Both the position numbers and the translations under genes were made by a program. A stretch of DNA of 64,000 bases from Bradyrhizobium vignae (lineage in GTDB: Bacteria > Pseudomonadota > Alphaproteobacteria > Rhizobiales > Xanthobacteraceae): contig NZ_RDQF01000008.1 in the NCBI RefSeq assembly GCF_004114425.1, forward strand, positions 62,001-126,000, written 5' to 3'. Below are positions 1-8,162 of this stretch, piece after piece; positions within the stretch are counted from its first letter, which is position 1, and every line of letters starts with the position of its first letter. The notes beneath the pieces were generated by a model. It ran no database searches and was not told where the DNA came from. It saw only the letters and a list, made by a program, of their open reading frames with translations.

Positions 1-7
1 GCGAAGG

Positions 8-352
8 CTATTTTTCGCATCCCGTCAACACCATTGCAGCGAGGCCCTGCATCAGCAGGGCGAAAGTGAAGAGGCCCGCGGAGAGTGTACTCACTGTGCT
101 GCCGAAATCGGCATTGCCATGATGTCCGTCGGTTTTGCCGATCACCCGCCGTGGAGACAGCCATGATGAGAGGGCCGATGCCGTCGTGAGCGCCGCACCG
201 ATGAACGAGGTGATGGCTGAGGCGTGAGACTGCGAGCGGCAATCGACATAGGGCAGGATCTGCCCGAGCTGCATGTTCGCCGCCCAGACCAGCGGCGCGA
301 ACCAGAGTCCCGCCCAGATCGAGAGATGGGTGAGGAGCTTTGACGCGTTCAT
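8..352 (-). CDS. coxP: Small membrane protein ending the caa3 oxidase operon (CoxP-like)
   Basis: This 114-residue protein has about three hydrophobic segments (roughly residues 8-25, 46-65 and 88-110), so it should lie in the inner membrane. Its ATG overlaps the stop of the subunit III gene by four bases (ATGA), which makes it the last gene of the oxidase operon. Position and size fit coxP of the coxMNOP cluster that I recall from Bradyrhizobium japonicum. The sequence itself shows no metal-binding motif. A role as an accessory subunit or assembly partner of the oxidase is inferred from context only. The gene ends at a TAG at the left edge and is complete. Confidence 0.7.
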   Translation of the reverse strand: MNASKLLTHLSIWAGLWFAPLVWAANMQLGQILPYVDCRSQSHASAITSFIGAALTTASALSSWLSPRRVIGKTDGHHGNADFGSTVSTLSAGLFTFALLMQGLAAMVLTGCEK

Positions 353-951
353 AGCCGTGCCAACCAATAGATGCAGCCATAAATCGGAAGCCAGGTCGCG
401 ACGACAAAGTTCCAATACATGGCGTTGTCCTGGACGTCGCCGAACCTTCTCGGGCTCCGGCCGTGCCGCGTGAATACCAGCGCCGCCAGCACCAGCGTGT
501 CGACGAGATCGGTGATGATGTGGGTGGTGTGGAGGCCGAGCAGGGTCCACACCACTGAGCCGTAGGCGTTGCTGTCCCAGCTCACCTTGAGGGCGGGGAA
601 TTCGAAGATGCGCACGATCAGCGGGAGGGTGCCGATCATCGACATCATCACCATTCCGATCCGCACCTTGCGCAGGTCCTGCTGCTCGGCCCAGCGCGAG
701 AGCAGGATGTTGGGGATGAGACTGGTTAGCAGGATCAACGTCACGAGCGTGCCGGGAAGCAGATCGGGCGGCGGCGTGTTGATCGGCCAGGCCGTCGCCA
801 GGCTCATCAGGTAGAGATAGACGGCGATCACGAGCGCGAAGCCGGTGCCTTCGATCAGCATGAAGGCGAGCGTGCCCCACCAGGTGACGCTCGCGGTACC
901 CATTCCGTGCAGCGGCAATTTGCCGAGATCGAGCACGATCTTCTCTCTCAT
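349..951 (-). CDS. coxO: Cytochrome c oxidase subunit III (short form)
   Basis: This 200-residue protein has about five membrane spans and is shorter than the seven-helix subunit III of aa3 oxidases (about 260 residues). The end of the protein (WNFVVATWLPIYG, near residue 185) resembles the last helix of subunit III. It probably stabilises the catalytic core of the oxidase in the inner membrane. The ATG at 951 overlaps the end of the subunit I gene by four bases, and its own stop overlaps the next gene in the same way, so translation is probably coupled. A long open frame in another phase covers the same DNA and was ignored. Confidence 0.85.
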   Translation of the reverse strand: MREKIVLDLGKLPLHGMGTASVTWWGTLAFMLIEGTGFALVIAVYLYLMSLATAWPINTPPPDLLPGTLVTLILLTSLIPNILLSRWAEQQDLRKVRIGMVMMSMIGTLPLIVRIFEFPALKVSWDSNAYGSVVWTLLGLHTTHIITDLVDTLVLAALVFTRHGRSPRRFGDVQDNAMYWNFVVATWLPIYGCIYWLARL

Positions 952-2861
952 GACTCGTCCTCCGGCGTACCCTTGGGCCAGAACCAGCCGATCAGCGCGA
1001 CCGCGGCCGGGATGGAGCCCCAGACGACGGCCCAGGGCGAGAAGATCGACCAGATCAACATGATCGTGGTCGCAATCGCGGCCCACAGCGGCCAGATGGA
1101 ATTCTGCGGCGAGGCTTCGCGCGCCTGCGGTTCGGCGGTTGCCAGCGTGGTCACGATCAGTTCGCGACGATCGGTGCGCAAGCCATCGGCGACGGGGAGG
1201 CCGTCGCGGTCGTCCCACACCGGATGCAGGCTGCCGACGACCGGTATCATGGCGAAATTGTAGCTCGGCGGAGGCGATGTCGTCGCCCATTCCAGCGTCG
1301 GCGCATCCCAGGGATTGTCCAGCGCAATCTCTCCGAAGCGTGCGCTCCGCATGACATTGATGAAGAACAGCAGGAAACCGGCCGTGAGGATCACTGCACT
1401 GACGCTGACGAACAGGTTGAGCCCGTGCCAGGGCAAGTCGGGCTGATAGGTGTAGATGCGGCGCGGCATGCCCTCGAGCCCGAGGATGTGCATGGGAAAG
1501 AACGTCGCGTTGAAGCCAACGAAGATCAGCCAGAACGACCACTGGCCGAGCGCTTCGCTCATCATGCGTCCGGTCAGCTTGGGAAACCAGTAGTGGACGG
1601 CGCCAAGCAAGGGAAACACGGCGCCGCCAATCAGCACGTAGTGAAAATGCGCGACGACGAAATAGGTGTCGTGCACCTGCGTGTCGAACGGCACGGACGC
1701 GACCATCACGCCGGTCAAGCCGCCGATGACGAAGGTGATGATGAAGCCGATGATGAAGAGCAGCGGGCTCTTGAATACCGGCCTGCCGTCCCACAGCGTC
1801 GCAAGCCAGCAGAAGATCTGGATGCCGGCGGGGATCGCAATCGCCATGCTGGAGGCTGTGAAGAAGCTGTCGCCGAGCCGCGGCAGCCCCGCCACGAACA
1901 TATGATGCACCCACAGCCCGAAAGCGAGGATGCCGGTGGCGATCAGCGCCATCACGAGGCCGAGATAGCCGAAGGCCGGGCGCCTCGCGAACGGCTCGAT
2001 CATGGTCGAAACCATGCCGACGGCGGGCAGAAAGATGATGTAGACCTCGGGGTGGCCGAAGAACCAGAACAGATGCTGCCAGAGCAGCACGTCGCCGCCC
2101 TCGGCCGGATTGTAGAAGTGCGTGCCGACGAGGCGGTCGAGGATCAGGCTGGTGCTTGCGAGCACGATTGCCGGCATGGCCATGATGACGAGGAACGACG
2201 TCACCAGCATGGCCCAGACGAAGACCGGGATGCGGTCGAGCGTCATGCCCGGCGCACGCTGCTTGAAGATGGTGACGACGAGCTCGACCGCGACCGCGAG
2301 CGCGGAGATCTCGGTAAAGGTGATCATCTGCGCCCAGATGTCGGCACGCTTGCCGGTGCCGTATTGCGGGCCCGACAGCGGCACATAGGCAAACCAGCCG
2401 ACGTCGGGCCCCATGTCGAGCGCGAACGCGATCCAGAGCAGTGCGCCGCCGGCGAGATAGATCCAATAGGAGAAGGCGTTCAGGCGCGGGAAGGCGATGT
2501 TGCGGGTACCGACCATCAGCGGCGCCAGATAGACCGCGACCGCTTCCATCACGGGCACGGCAAACAGGAACATCATATTCGCACCGTGCATCGTGAAGAT
2601 CTGGTTGTAGCGATCGGGTCCGAGCAAGCGCGCCTCGGGCTGCGCGAGCTGAATTCGCATCAATGCAGCGAGCACGCCGCCAAGGGCGAGGAAGACGAAG
2701 GCGGTGAAGATGTAACGGCGGCCGATGATCTTGTGGTCGACGGTCGCAAGCGCGCCCCAGAGGCCGGACGGGGTCTTCCACGTTTCCGCCAGCGCGTCGG
2801 TCAGCTGCGCGCGCTCGACATCGATGTCGCGCTGCTCTGGGGCCGCGGCGGACGGCTTCAT
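948..2861 (-). CDS. coxN: Cytochrome c oxidase subunit I, heme-copper type A1
   Basis: This is the catalytic subunit that reduces oxygen to water and pumps protons. The 637-residue protein contains the expected ligands: H92 (MHGANMM, low-spin heme), H270 with E272 and Y274 (FFGHPEVY, CuB and the crosslinked Tyr), HH319-320 (CuB), and H405/H407 in VAHFHYVL (the two hemes). The glutamate in GHPEV places it in the A1 class. About twelve membrane spans are followed by a C-terminal extension with two more hydrophobic stretches near residues 590-625. It overlaps its neighbours by four bases on both sides. No heme A synthesis or COX11-type assembly gene is present in the window, so assembly must rely on genes elsewhere. 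Confidence 0.95.
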   Translation of the reverse strand: MKPSAAAPEQRDIDVERAQLTDALAETWKTPSGLWGALATVDHKIIGRRYIFTAFVFLALGGVLAALMRIQLAQPEARLLGPDRYNQIFTMHGANMMFLFAVPVMEAVAVYLAPLMVGTRNIAFPRLNAFSYWIYLAGGALLWIAFALDMGPDVGWFAYVPLSGPQYGTGKRADIWAQMITFTEISALAVAVELVVTIFKQRAPGMTLDRIPVFVWAMLVTSFLVIMAMPAIVLASTSLILDRLVGTHFYNPAEGGDVLLWQHLFWFFGHPEVYIIFLPAVGMVSTMIEPFARRPAFGYLGLVMALIATGILAFGLWVHHMFVAGLPRLGDSFFTASSMAIAIPAGIQIFCWLATLWDGRPVFKSPLLFIIGFIITFVIGGLTGVMVASVPFDTQVHDTYFVVAHFHYVLIGGAVFPLLGAVHYWFPKLTGRMMSEALGQWSFWLIFVGFNATFFPMHILGLEGMPRRIYTYQPDLPWHGLNLFVSVSAVILTAGFLLFFINVMRSARFGEIALDNPWDAPTLEWATTSPPPSYNFAMIPVVGSLHPVWDDRDGLPVADGLRTDRRELIVTTLATAEPQAREASPQNSIWPLWAAIATTIMLIWSIFSPWAVVWGSIPAAVALIGWFWPKGTPEDES

Positions 2862-3868
2862 TTCAGGCTCGCCAGATATGCGGACACCGCACGCAGCTCG
2901 TCGGGCGTCAGCGGCACCATCGGCATGTTGTTGCCGGGCTTGATGGTCTGGGGATCGGCGATCCAGGCCGCGAGCGAGCCCCGTGTGGTCTCGAACAGGC
3001 CGGCGGCGATGGTGCGGCGGTTGCCGACATGGGTGAGATCAGGGCCGGTGGTGCCGACCGCCGCGGTGCCACGAATGGTGTGGCAGGCCGCACAGGGCTT
3101 TGCCAGGAAGGTCTGCAGGCCGGCGGCGGTTTGCTCGTCGGCCGGTTGCGCCGCAGTCTGCCGCTGTGTTGCCGTCCATTTGTCGAAATCGTCCTGCGGT
3201 TCGGCAATCACCAGCAGCGACATATGGGCGTGCTGCATGCCGCAGAACTCGGCGCATTGACCACGGTAGATGCCGGCGTGCTCGGCGCGGATGGTGAGCT
3301 CGTTCGGACGGCCGGGAACGAGATCCTGCTTGCCGGCGAGGCTCGGGACCCAGAACGAATGGATCACGTCGAGACCTTCGAGCTTGAGGCGCACCTTGCG
3401 ACCGACGGGAATGTGGATCTCGTTGGCGGTCTCGAACCGGCTCGACGGATCGGGGCCGATATATTCGAGACCCCACCACCATTGCAGGCCGCGCACGCGG
3501 ATCGTCAGATCGTCCTGTCCTGCGACGGTGAGCGCGCGCGTGGCGACGAAGCTCATGACGGTGAAGGTCCCGATGATGAGAACGGTGGCGACGACGGCAC
3601 CGGTGACGGCAATGGTCATGCGTCGCTCGCGTCCGGGTTCGGGCGACACCGGCCGCGCATCACGGCTTCGCCACAACGCGGCGATCAGCGCGATCAGCAC
3701 CAGCATCCAGACCAGGGAGCAGACCGCGACGATCAGGATGATGAGGTGCTTCAGGCTGATCGCCGAGGTGCCGTAGACGTCGAGCGCGGATTGCCAGTTG
3801 CCGCCGCAGCCGGCCAGCGGCGCGGCGAGCATTGCGCTCGAACAGGCTTTGCGGGCGGCGCGGATCAC
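2858..3868 (-). CDS. coxM: Cytochrome c oxidase subunit II fused to cytochrome c (caa3 type)
   Basis: The 336-residue lipoprotein carries a lipobox ending in LAGC (C21), two membrane helices (about residues 40-66 and 85-110), a cupredoxin domain with a complete CuA site (H170, C205, E207, C209, H213, M216), and a C-terminal class I cytochrome c domain with CAACH (C259, C262, H263) and a late Met ligand in the NNMPM segment. The fused cytochrome is the hallmark of caa3 oxidases, which accept electrons directly without a soluble cytochrome c. The start overlaps the stop of the upstream cytochrome gene by four bases. The order II-I-III-small matches coxMNOP of Bradyrhizobium. Confidence 0.95.
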   Translation of the reverse strand: MIRAARKACSSAMLAAPLAGCGGNWQSALDVYGTSAISLKHLIILIVAVCSLVWMLVLIALIAALWRSRDARPVSPEPGRERRMTIAVTGAVVATVLIIGTFTVMSFVATRALTVAGQDDLTIRVRGLQWWWGLEYIGPDPSSRFETANEIHIPVGRKVRLKLEGLDVIHSFWVPSLAGKQDLVPGRPNELTIRAEHAGIYRGQCAEFCGMQHAHMSLLVIAEPQDDFDKWTATQRQTAAQPADEQTAAGLQTFLAKPCAACHTIRGTAAVGTTGPDLTHVGNRRTIAAGLFETTRGSLAAWIADPQTIKPGNNMPMVPLTPDELRAVSAYLASLK

Positions 3869-4434
3869 GGTGTCGGTCCCTGGTCCGGATGGACGGGCGA
3901 GGGACCTTCATCGAACAACAGCTTTGCCGGCGCGCGGTTCTCCGCGGGCCGGGTCTGCTTCTCGTCGTTGCGGCTCGGTGCGGCGGTCTTGCCTTGGTAG
4001 GAGCCGATCGTCTGCACATAGCCGGCGAGCTGCCAGATCTGATCCGTCGTCATCTTGTTGCCGAACGCGGGCATGCCGTGCGGCCGCCCATCACGGATCG
4101 AGGCGAAGATCGAGACCATCTCGGGGCCGTAGTACCACCAGCCGTCGAGGAAGCCGGGGCCGCTGCCGCCCTGGCCGTCGCCATGGCAGCTCCTGCAGCC
4201 GAACCACGCATAGAGCCGCTTGCCCTGGCTGAGATTGTAGGCGTTGACCTCATAGGGCTTGCCGAGCACGAAATAGACGTCCGGCGGCGCACCGCTGATG
4301 CGGTTCGGCATCAGCGCTACCCTGTCGAGCGCATCGGCGATCGGCGGATCGAGCCGCAACTGCCGCTCTTCCCGCTGGCATCCCGCCAAAGCGGTTGCAA
4401 GACCAAGGAGAACAACGCCGGCCATCCGTTGCAT
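3865..4434 (-). CDS. Cytochrome c lipoprotein, first gene of the oxidase operon
   Basis: This 189-residue protein has a lipoprotein signal (LAGC, C19), one heme c motif CRSCH (C80, C83, H84) and probable axial Met residues in MPAFGNKM. It should be anchored at the periplasmic face of the membrane. Its stop overlaps the start of the subunit II gene by four bases, so it is co-expressed with the caa3 oxidase. A role as electron donor, or as an extra heme subunit passing electrons to the fused cytochrome domain of subunit II, is likely. The C-terminal 40 residues are rich in Pro, Lys and Asn and probably disordered. Confidence 0.85.
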   Translation of the reverse strand: MQRMAGVVLLGLATALAGCQREERQLRLDPPIADALDRVALMPNRISGAPPDVYFVLGKPYEVNAYNLSQGKRLYAWFGCRSCHGDGQGGSGPGFLDGWWYYGPEMVSIFASIRDGRPHGMPAFGNKMTTDQIWQLAGYVQTIGSYQGKTAAPSRNDEKQTRPAENRAPAKLLFDEGPSPVHPDQGPTP

Positions 4435-4498
4435 CTGATCGCTTGAATTCAGGAACCTACGATCCTCAATCGAGACGCCGAACCAAGGTTCCTCGCGC

Positions 4499-5653
4499 TC
4501 AATTGACGTTGTCGCCGAGCATGTTACGGACGGCGGTGGTGACGGCGGCGAGGCCGCTCGCGCCGTGCATCAGCGCGATCTCGCCCTGCTGCTCGTGGCG
4601 AATGGCTTGCGCCATGATGCGCAGGCGCAGATCGCCGCGGCTGTGCCACATCTGATCGGCCATCCTGACCGCACCGCGGTGATGCTTGCCCATCGTCTCG
4701 ACGAACAATTTGTCGAACTGGTCCGGCGGCGCGGTCTTGACCTGTCGCATCTCGGCCGGCGTCAGGAAGCCCGGCATCGCCGCACGCTCCTCCGTGCTGC
4801 AATCGGGCATCTCCGTGTCGAACCAGCTCAGCCACCAATTCTCGAAGATCCGGTTCTCGCCGGTCTGGCTCGCGACCATCAGCATCGCGAGCTTTCGCAG
4901 ATGCGGATCCTGCGCGCGTTCGGCAGCCGTCCGCGCCAGCTCAATCCCCTGGGCGTGGTGCGTGCTCATATGCCGGATGTAAGCCTGATCTTGATCCCTG
5001 TCGCGGCCCATCCATGGCAGCTCGTATCCATGGCCGCCGAACAAAGCGATCGCCCCGAGCACTGCAATCACGGCCAGCGCGCCGGTGGTCCACGCGTTGG
5101 TGAACCGCACGTCGCGTCCCGGCGCATGCCCGCGCCTCCAGCGCAGGCGGGCGAACAGGGGATACATCACGGCCGAGGAGCCATGCACCAGCAGCCCGAT
5201 CCAGTAGGGCTGCTGTAGCGTGAACAGCGGCTGCCAGAACGGAAACAGCGGCACCAGCGCGAACCATTCCACGCTGGATGAGAATACGGCCCAGGGCAGC
5301 GCCAGCAGCAGGATCGTGGCCGGCCGCAAGTCGGCAGTCCAGCGCCCGAGCACGCCGAAGAAGACCAACGCCCAGGAAAAATCCGCCCATTGGTGAAAGG
5401 CGATCCCGGCCAGGATCGTGCTCCAGGATGGCTCGCTGCTGATCGCCCAATCGCGCGCCGGAATGGCGGCGACCGTCATCCAGTCGACCGCGGCATCGCG
5501 GCCGATGCGGGCGGCGAAGAGCTGGCTGACGATGGTGGAGAAAGTGCTGCTGATCAGGCCGAGCTCGGCGGCGGCGATCCAGCGCGAACGTCGCCGCCCG
5601 CCGGTGATGCGCCGCGCCCCGCTGGCAAGCGCTGGTCGCGGCTCTGCGTTCAC
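4499..5653 (-). CDS. Membrane protein with C-terminal DUF305 domain
   Basis: The N-terminal 210 residues hold five to six hydrophobic segments. The rest is a DUF305 domain, a ferritin-like helical fold, with its two characteristic His-rich turns: HMSTHHAQGIEL and GKHHRGAVRMADQM. DUF305 proteins are often found with copper or metal homeostasis genes, but their biochemical role is unknown. The start is a GTG that overlaps the stop of the CsbD gene (GTGA), so the two form an operon. Fusion of DUF305 to a multi-span membrane domain is less common than the usual short secreted form. No signal peptide is needed, since the last membrane helix would place the DUF305 domain in the periplasm. Confidence 0.8.
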   Translation of the reverse strand: MNAEPRPALASGARRITGGRRRSRWIAAAELGLISSTFSTIVSQLFAARIGRDAAVDWMTVAAIPARDWAISSEPSWSTILAGIAFHQWADFSWALVFFGVLGRWTADLRPATILLLALPWAVFSSSVEWFALVPLFPFWQPLFTLQQPYWIGLLVHGSSAVMYPLFARLRWRRGHAPGRDVRFTNAWTTGALAVIAVLGAIALFGGHGYELPWMGRDRDQDQAYIRHMSTHHAQGIELARTAAERAQDPHLRKLAMLMVASQTGENRIFENWWLSWFDTEMPDCSTEERAAMPGFLTPAEMRQVKTAPPDQFDKLFVETMGKHHRGAVRMADQMWHSRGDLRLRIMAQAIRHEQQGEIALMHGASGLAAVTTAVRNMLGDNVN

Positions 5654-5829
5654 GTCAGCTGCTTGAGCTTCTTCAGCGGATTGAGCTCGCTCGGCTTGTC
5701 CTGTTCGTCGCGCCCGCGCTCGGCTTGCGCCTTGCCGTCATCGTGCAGATCCTGGTCGCCGATGATCTCGCCGACGGCCTGCTTGGTCCTGCCGGCGATC
5801 CGGTGCTGAAGACCTTTGGTCTTGCCCAT
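5650..5829 (-). CDS. CsbD family stress protein
   Basis: This 59-residue hydrophilic protein starts MGKTKGLQHRIAGRTKQAVG and continues with EIIGDQDLHDDGKAQAERG. This is the CsbD pattern (a small helical, charged protein with a conserved G-x-x-K-Q-x-x-G core). CsbD proteins are general-stress proteins in many bacteria, under sigma-B in Bacillus and under EcfG in alphaproteobacteria. Their molecular function is unknown. The gene is too short for many ORF callers. Its TGA overlaps the GTG of the DUF305 gene, and a candidate EcfG promoter lies about 130 bases upstream. Confidence 0.88.
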   Translation of the reverse strand: MGKTKGLQHRIAGRTKQAVGEIIGDQDLHDDGKAQAERGRDEQDKPSELNPLKKLKQLT

Positions 5830-5961
5830 GAGCTGCCTCCGATATGTCCTTCCTTAAGGGCTCGCGCCGCTTCCCCGGCGCCCGAAGGGGGCGTGAGCGC
5901 CGGGGCTGCGGTTCCGTCCAAATTGCCTCCGGCGACGGGGGGACGCCGGAAGCGTTGATGA

Positions 5962-5986
5962 GACGCTTCGAGAGGCGGATGGTTCC
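5962..5986 (-). promoter_or_regulatory. Candidate sigma-EcfG promoter of the csbD-DUF305 operon
   Basis: Read on the minus strand, the site is GGAAC, 16 bases, then CGTC. The consensus for the alphaproteobacterial general stress sigma factor is GGAAC-N16/17-CGTT, so there is one mismatch. It points toward the CsbD gene, a typical member of that regulon, across the 166-base gap behind the glucosidase gene. Confidence 0.45.
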
Positions 5987-5995
5987 TTCGGGCCG

Positions 5996-7600
5996 TCACC
6001 GGGGCTCAATCGCGATGATCACGCCTTCGTTGCCCCGGAGCAGGATGGAAGCATCCGGCAAGGGCTCGGGTCGCCGGTCCAGCTGCGTCGACAGCAAGAG
6101 GCGGCCGCGGCCTTGCCAGTGGAAATTCCGCGGTTCGGCCGCGATGTTGAGCGCGACCAGAAATTCGTTACGGCCATCCATCCTCTTGTAGGCCAGGACG
6201 TCGTTCTGGGAGCGCAGCGGCGCGTAACCGCCCCGCCGCAGCCCGGCATGGTCGCGCCGCAGCGCCATCAGCGTGCGAAACAGCGCCAGGACCGAACGTT
6301 CGTCGCGCTGCTGGCCGGCGATGTTGGCCGCGCCCTCGGGCGGCTCCAGCGGCAGCCATGGGCTGCCCGTGGTGAAGCCGCCGCCCGGGCTGTCATCCCA
6401 TCGCATCGGTGCGCGTTCGGGATCGCGGCACAGCCCGTATCCGGGCACGAGCTTCTCGAAGGGATCGTGGACGCGGTCCGGCGGAATGGGAACGCGCTTG
6501 CGGCCGATCTCGTCGCCCATGAAGAAGAAAGGCGTCCCGCGCAGCGTCATCAGCAGCATCGCCATCACGCGCATCTGCGCCTCGCCGATCTTGCTCGCGA
6601 TCCGCTGCTTGTCGTGGCCGCCGATCACCCAGACCGGCCAGACATGTTCAGGGATCGCATTGAAATAGGCGTCGATCGTCGCTTGCAGCGACAGCGCATC
6701 CCACTTGGAATCGAGCAGGGCGAAATTGAGCGGCAAATGCAGGCGCGGCCGGCCGTTGCCGTAGAAGTGGCCGATGCGGTCGGTCTTGCCCTGGACTTCG
6801 CCGCAGAGCATTCGTCCCGGATAGGCGTCGATCACCTCGCGGATGAACTCGATGCAATCCATCGTTTCGGGCCGGTCGTCGGTAAACACCGGCGTCTGCC
6901 GCTGCGGTGGCGGCTTGCTCTTGGCTTGCGGGTTCGGCGGATTGTCGCGCAGCAGGTGGTCCTTGATCAGCACCGCGCTGGCATCGACGCGAAAGCCGTC
7001 CACGCCGCGGTCGAGCCAGAACCGCATGGAAGTGGCGATCGCGGCACGCACCTGCGGATTGCGCCAGTTGAGGTCGGGCTGCTCGACCAGAAAGGAATGA
7101 TAGTAATATTGCCGCCGTGCCTCGCACCATTCCCACCCGCTGCCGCCGAACCGGCTCAGCCAGTTGTTGGGCGGCCCGCCATTCTCGGCAGGATCGGCCC
7201 AGATGTACCAATCCGCCTTGGCGCTGTTGCGCGAGCTCGAGCTTTCGACGAACCATGCATGATCGTTCGCGGTGTGATTGGGAACGAGATCGAGGATGAG
7301 CCGGATGCCTGCGGCGTGCAGCGCTTCGAGGAGGCGATCGAACGCGTCGAGGCTGCCGAAGGCGGGCTCGATCGAGCAATAGTCGGAGATGTCGTAGCCG
7401 AGATCGCGGAAGGGGCTCTTGTAGATCGGCGTCAGCCACACCGCATCGATCCCGAGCCACTTCAGGTAATCGATGCGCGACATCAGTCCGGCGAGGTCGC
7501 CCTTGCCGTCGCCGTTCGAGTCCTGGAAGGAGATCAGCGCGATCTCGTAGATGACGGCGGATTCCCACCACGCGGCTTCGTCACGGGACTCGACGCTCAT
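5996..7600 (-). CDS. GH13 alpha-glucosidase / oligo-1,6-glucosidase family
   Basis: This is an alpha-amylase family (GH13) enzyme of about 534 residues, expected to hydrolyse or transfer alpha-glucosyl units from short sugars such as trehalose or maltose. Visible family motifs in order are the N-terminal YEIALISFQDSNGDG segment, LDLVPNHTANDHAWF (region I), GFRVDASAV with the nucleophile Asp (region II), CGEVQ with the acid/base Glu (region III), and VIGGHDKQR with the transition-state Asp (region IV). No signal peptide is seen, so it should be cytoplasmic. An ATG at 7600 is preferred over the GTG at 7603. The gene overlaps the end of the upstream small membrane protein, so it is the last gene of an ADH-membrane protein-glucosidase operon. 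The precise substrate cannot be read from sequence. Confidence 0.88.
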   Translation of the reverse strand: MSVESRDEAAWWESAVIYEIALISFQDSNGDGKGDLAGLMSRIDYLKWLGIDAVWLTPIYKSPFRDLGYDISDYCSIEPAFGSLDAFDRLLEALHAAGIRLILDLVPNHTANDHAWFVESSSSRNSAKADWYIWADPAENGGPPNNWLSRFGGSGWEWCEARRQYYYHSFLVEQPDLNWRNPQVRAAIATSMRFWLDRGVDGFRVDASAVLIKDHLLRDNPPNPQAKSKPPPQRQTPVFTDDRPETMDCIEFIREVIDAYPGRMLCGEVQGKTDRIGHFYGNGRPRLHLPLNFALLDSKWDALSLQATIDAYFNAIPEHVWPVWVIGGHDKQRIASKIGEAQMRVMAMLLMTLRGTPFFFMGDEIGRKRVPIPPDRVHDPFEKLVPGYGLCRDPERAPMRWDDSPGGGFTTGSPWLPLEPPEGAANIAGQQRDERSVLALFRTLMALRRDHAGLRRGGYAPLRSQNDVLAYKRMDGRNEFLVALNIAAEPRNFHWQGRGRLLLSTQLDRRPEPLPDASILLRGNEGVIIAIEPR

Positions 7601-8150
7601 CACCTTGCATCACCTCGTTATGCCCAGCATGCGATGTGATCTGCCGAGCCGCAGTCCGGACGCTCTCGATGCCCTTGGGGAAACCGCTGCGGTTGGGATA
7701 GAGCTTGCGCCGTGCGTTGCGCGGCGGTCGCCGCGGCTTGGTGTCCTGTGCGGCGCGGTAGTCCAGCATGGCGATGCCGCCGACCATCAGCAGCGCCAGC
7801 GCGATGTTGCCCTTCTTGGGATTATTCGACGTCAGCCCTGAGAGCAGCGCCGCGGCATCGAGGCCGTCGCCGCCGAAGCGGGCCCACAGGCCGGCGTTCT
7901 TGTCGATCGACAGCGACATGATGCCTGCGAGGATTTCGCGCACGCCGAAGGCGCGGACCATCGTCTCACGGCCTTCCATGCCCAACGTTTCCGTGACGCG
8001 CCTTGGCGCGAAAAGTTCGACGACGCCAAGCCCGATGCTGAACCAGCCGAGTGCACGCGCGAGCTGGTCCGCGGGCTGTTTCAGGCTCGGGCCGCCTTCG
8101 ACGATCTTCGGATCACCCTTGGTGCGGACGATGTTGGAGAAATGAAACAT
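7581..8150 (-). CDS. Hypothetical membrane protein between ADH and glucosidase
   Basis: The 189-residue protein has hydrophobic stretches near residues 35-50, 70-85 and 105-130, and a basic C-terminal tail rich in Arg and Lys. Related proteins are often annotated as cyclase/dehydrase-like, but I see no catalytic motif. A good ribosome site (AAGGAG, eight bases before the ATG) lies at the very end of the alcohol dehydrogenase gene, only 12 bases away. Its 3' end overlaps the glucosidase start. The gene is therefore in the middle of a three-gene operon. Function unknown. Confidence 0.75.
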   Translation of the reverse strand: MFHFSNIVRTKGDPKIVEGGPSLKQPADQLARALGWFSIGLGVVELFAPRRVTETLGMEGRETMVRAFGVREILAGIMSLSIDKNAGLWARFGGDGLDAAALLSGLTSNNPKKGNIALALLMVGGIAMLDYRAAQDTKPRRPPRNARRKLYPNRSGFPKGIESVRTAARQITSHAGHNEVMQGDERRVP

Positions 8151-8162
8151 AAGCCTGCTCCT

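Noticed and set aside
1224..3260. A 678-codon open frame on the plus strand opposite coxN/coxM
   Set aside because: It is rich in Asp, His, Arg and Glu in the way of an antisense frame, lies fully over a cytochrome oxidase with all catalytic motifs, and has no protein family features.
4455..4490. GGAAC-N16-GATT on the minus strand upstream of the oxidase operon as an EcfG promoter
   Set aside because: The -10 half matches only TT and the site is not supported by other evidence. It is too weak to list as a promoter.
5673..5999. A 108-codon minus-strand frame overlapping csbD
   Set aside because: It covers the csbD gene in another phase, and its Pro/Ser/Arg-rich sequence has no family resemblance.
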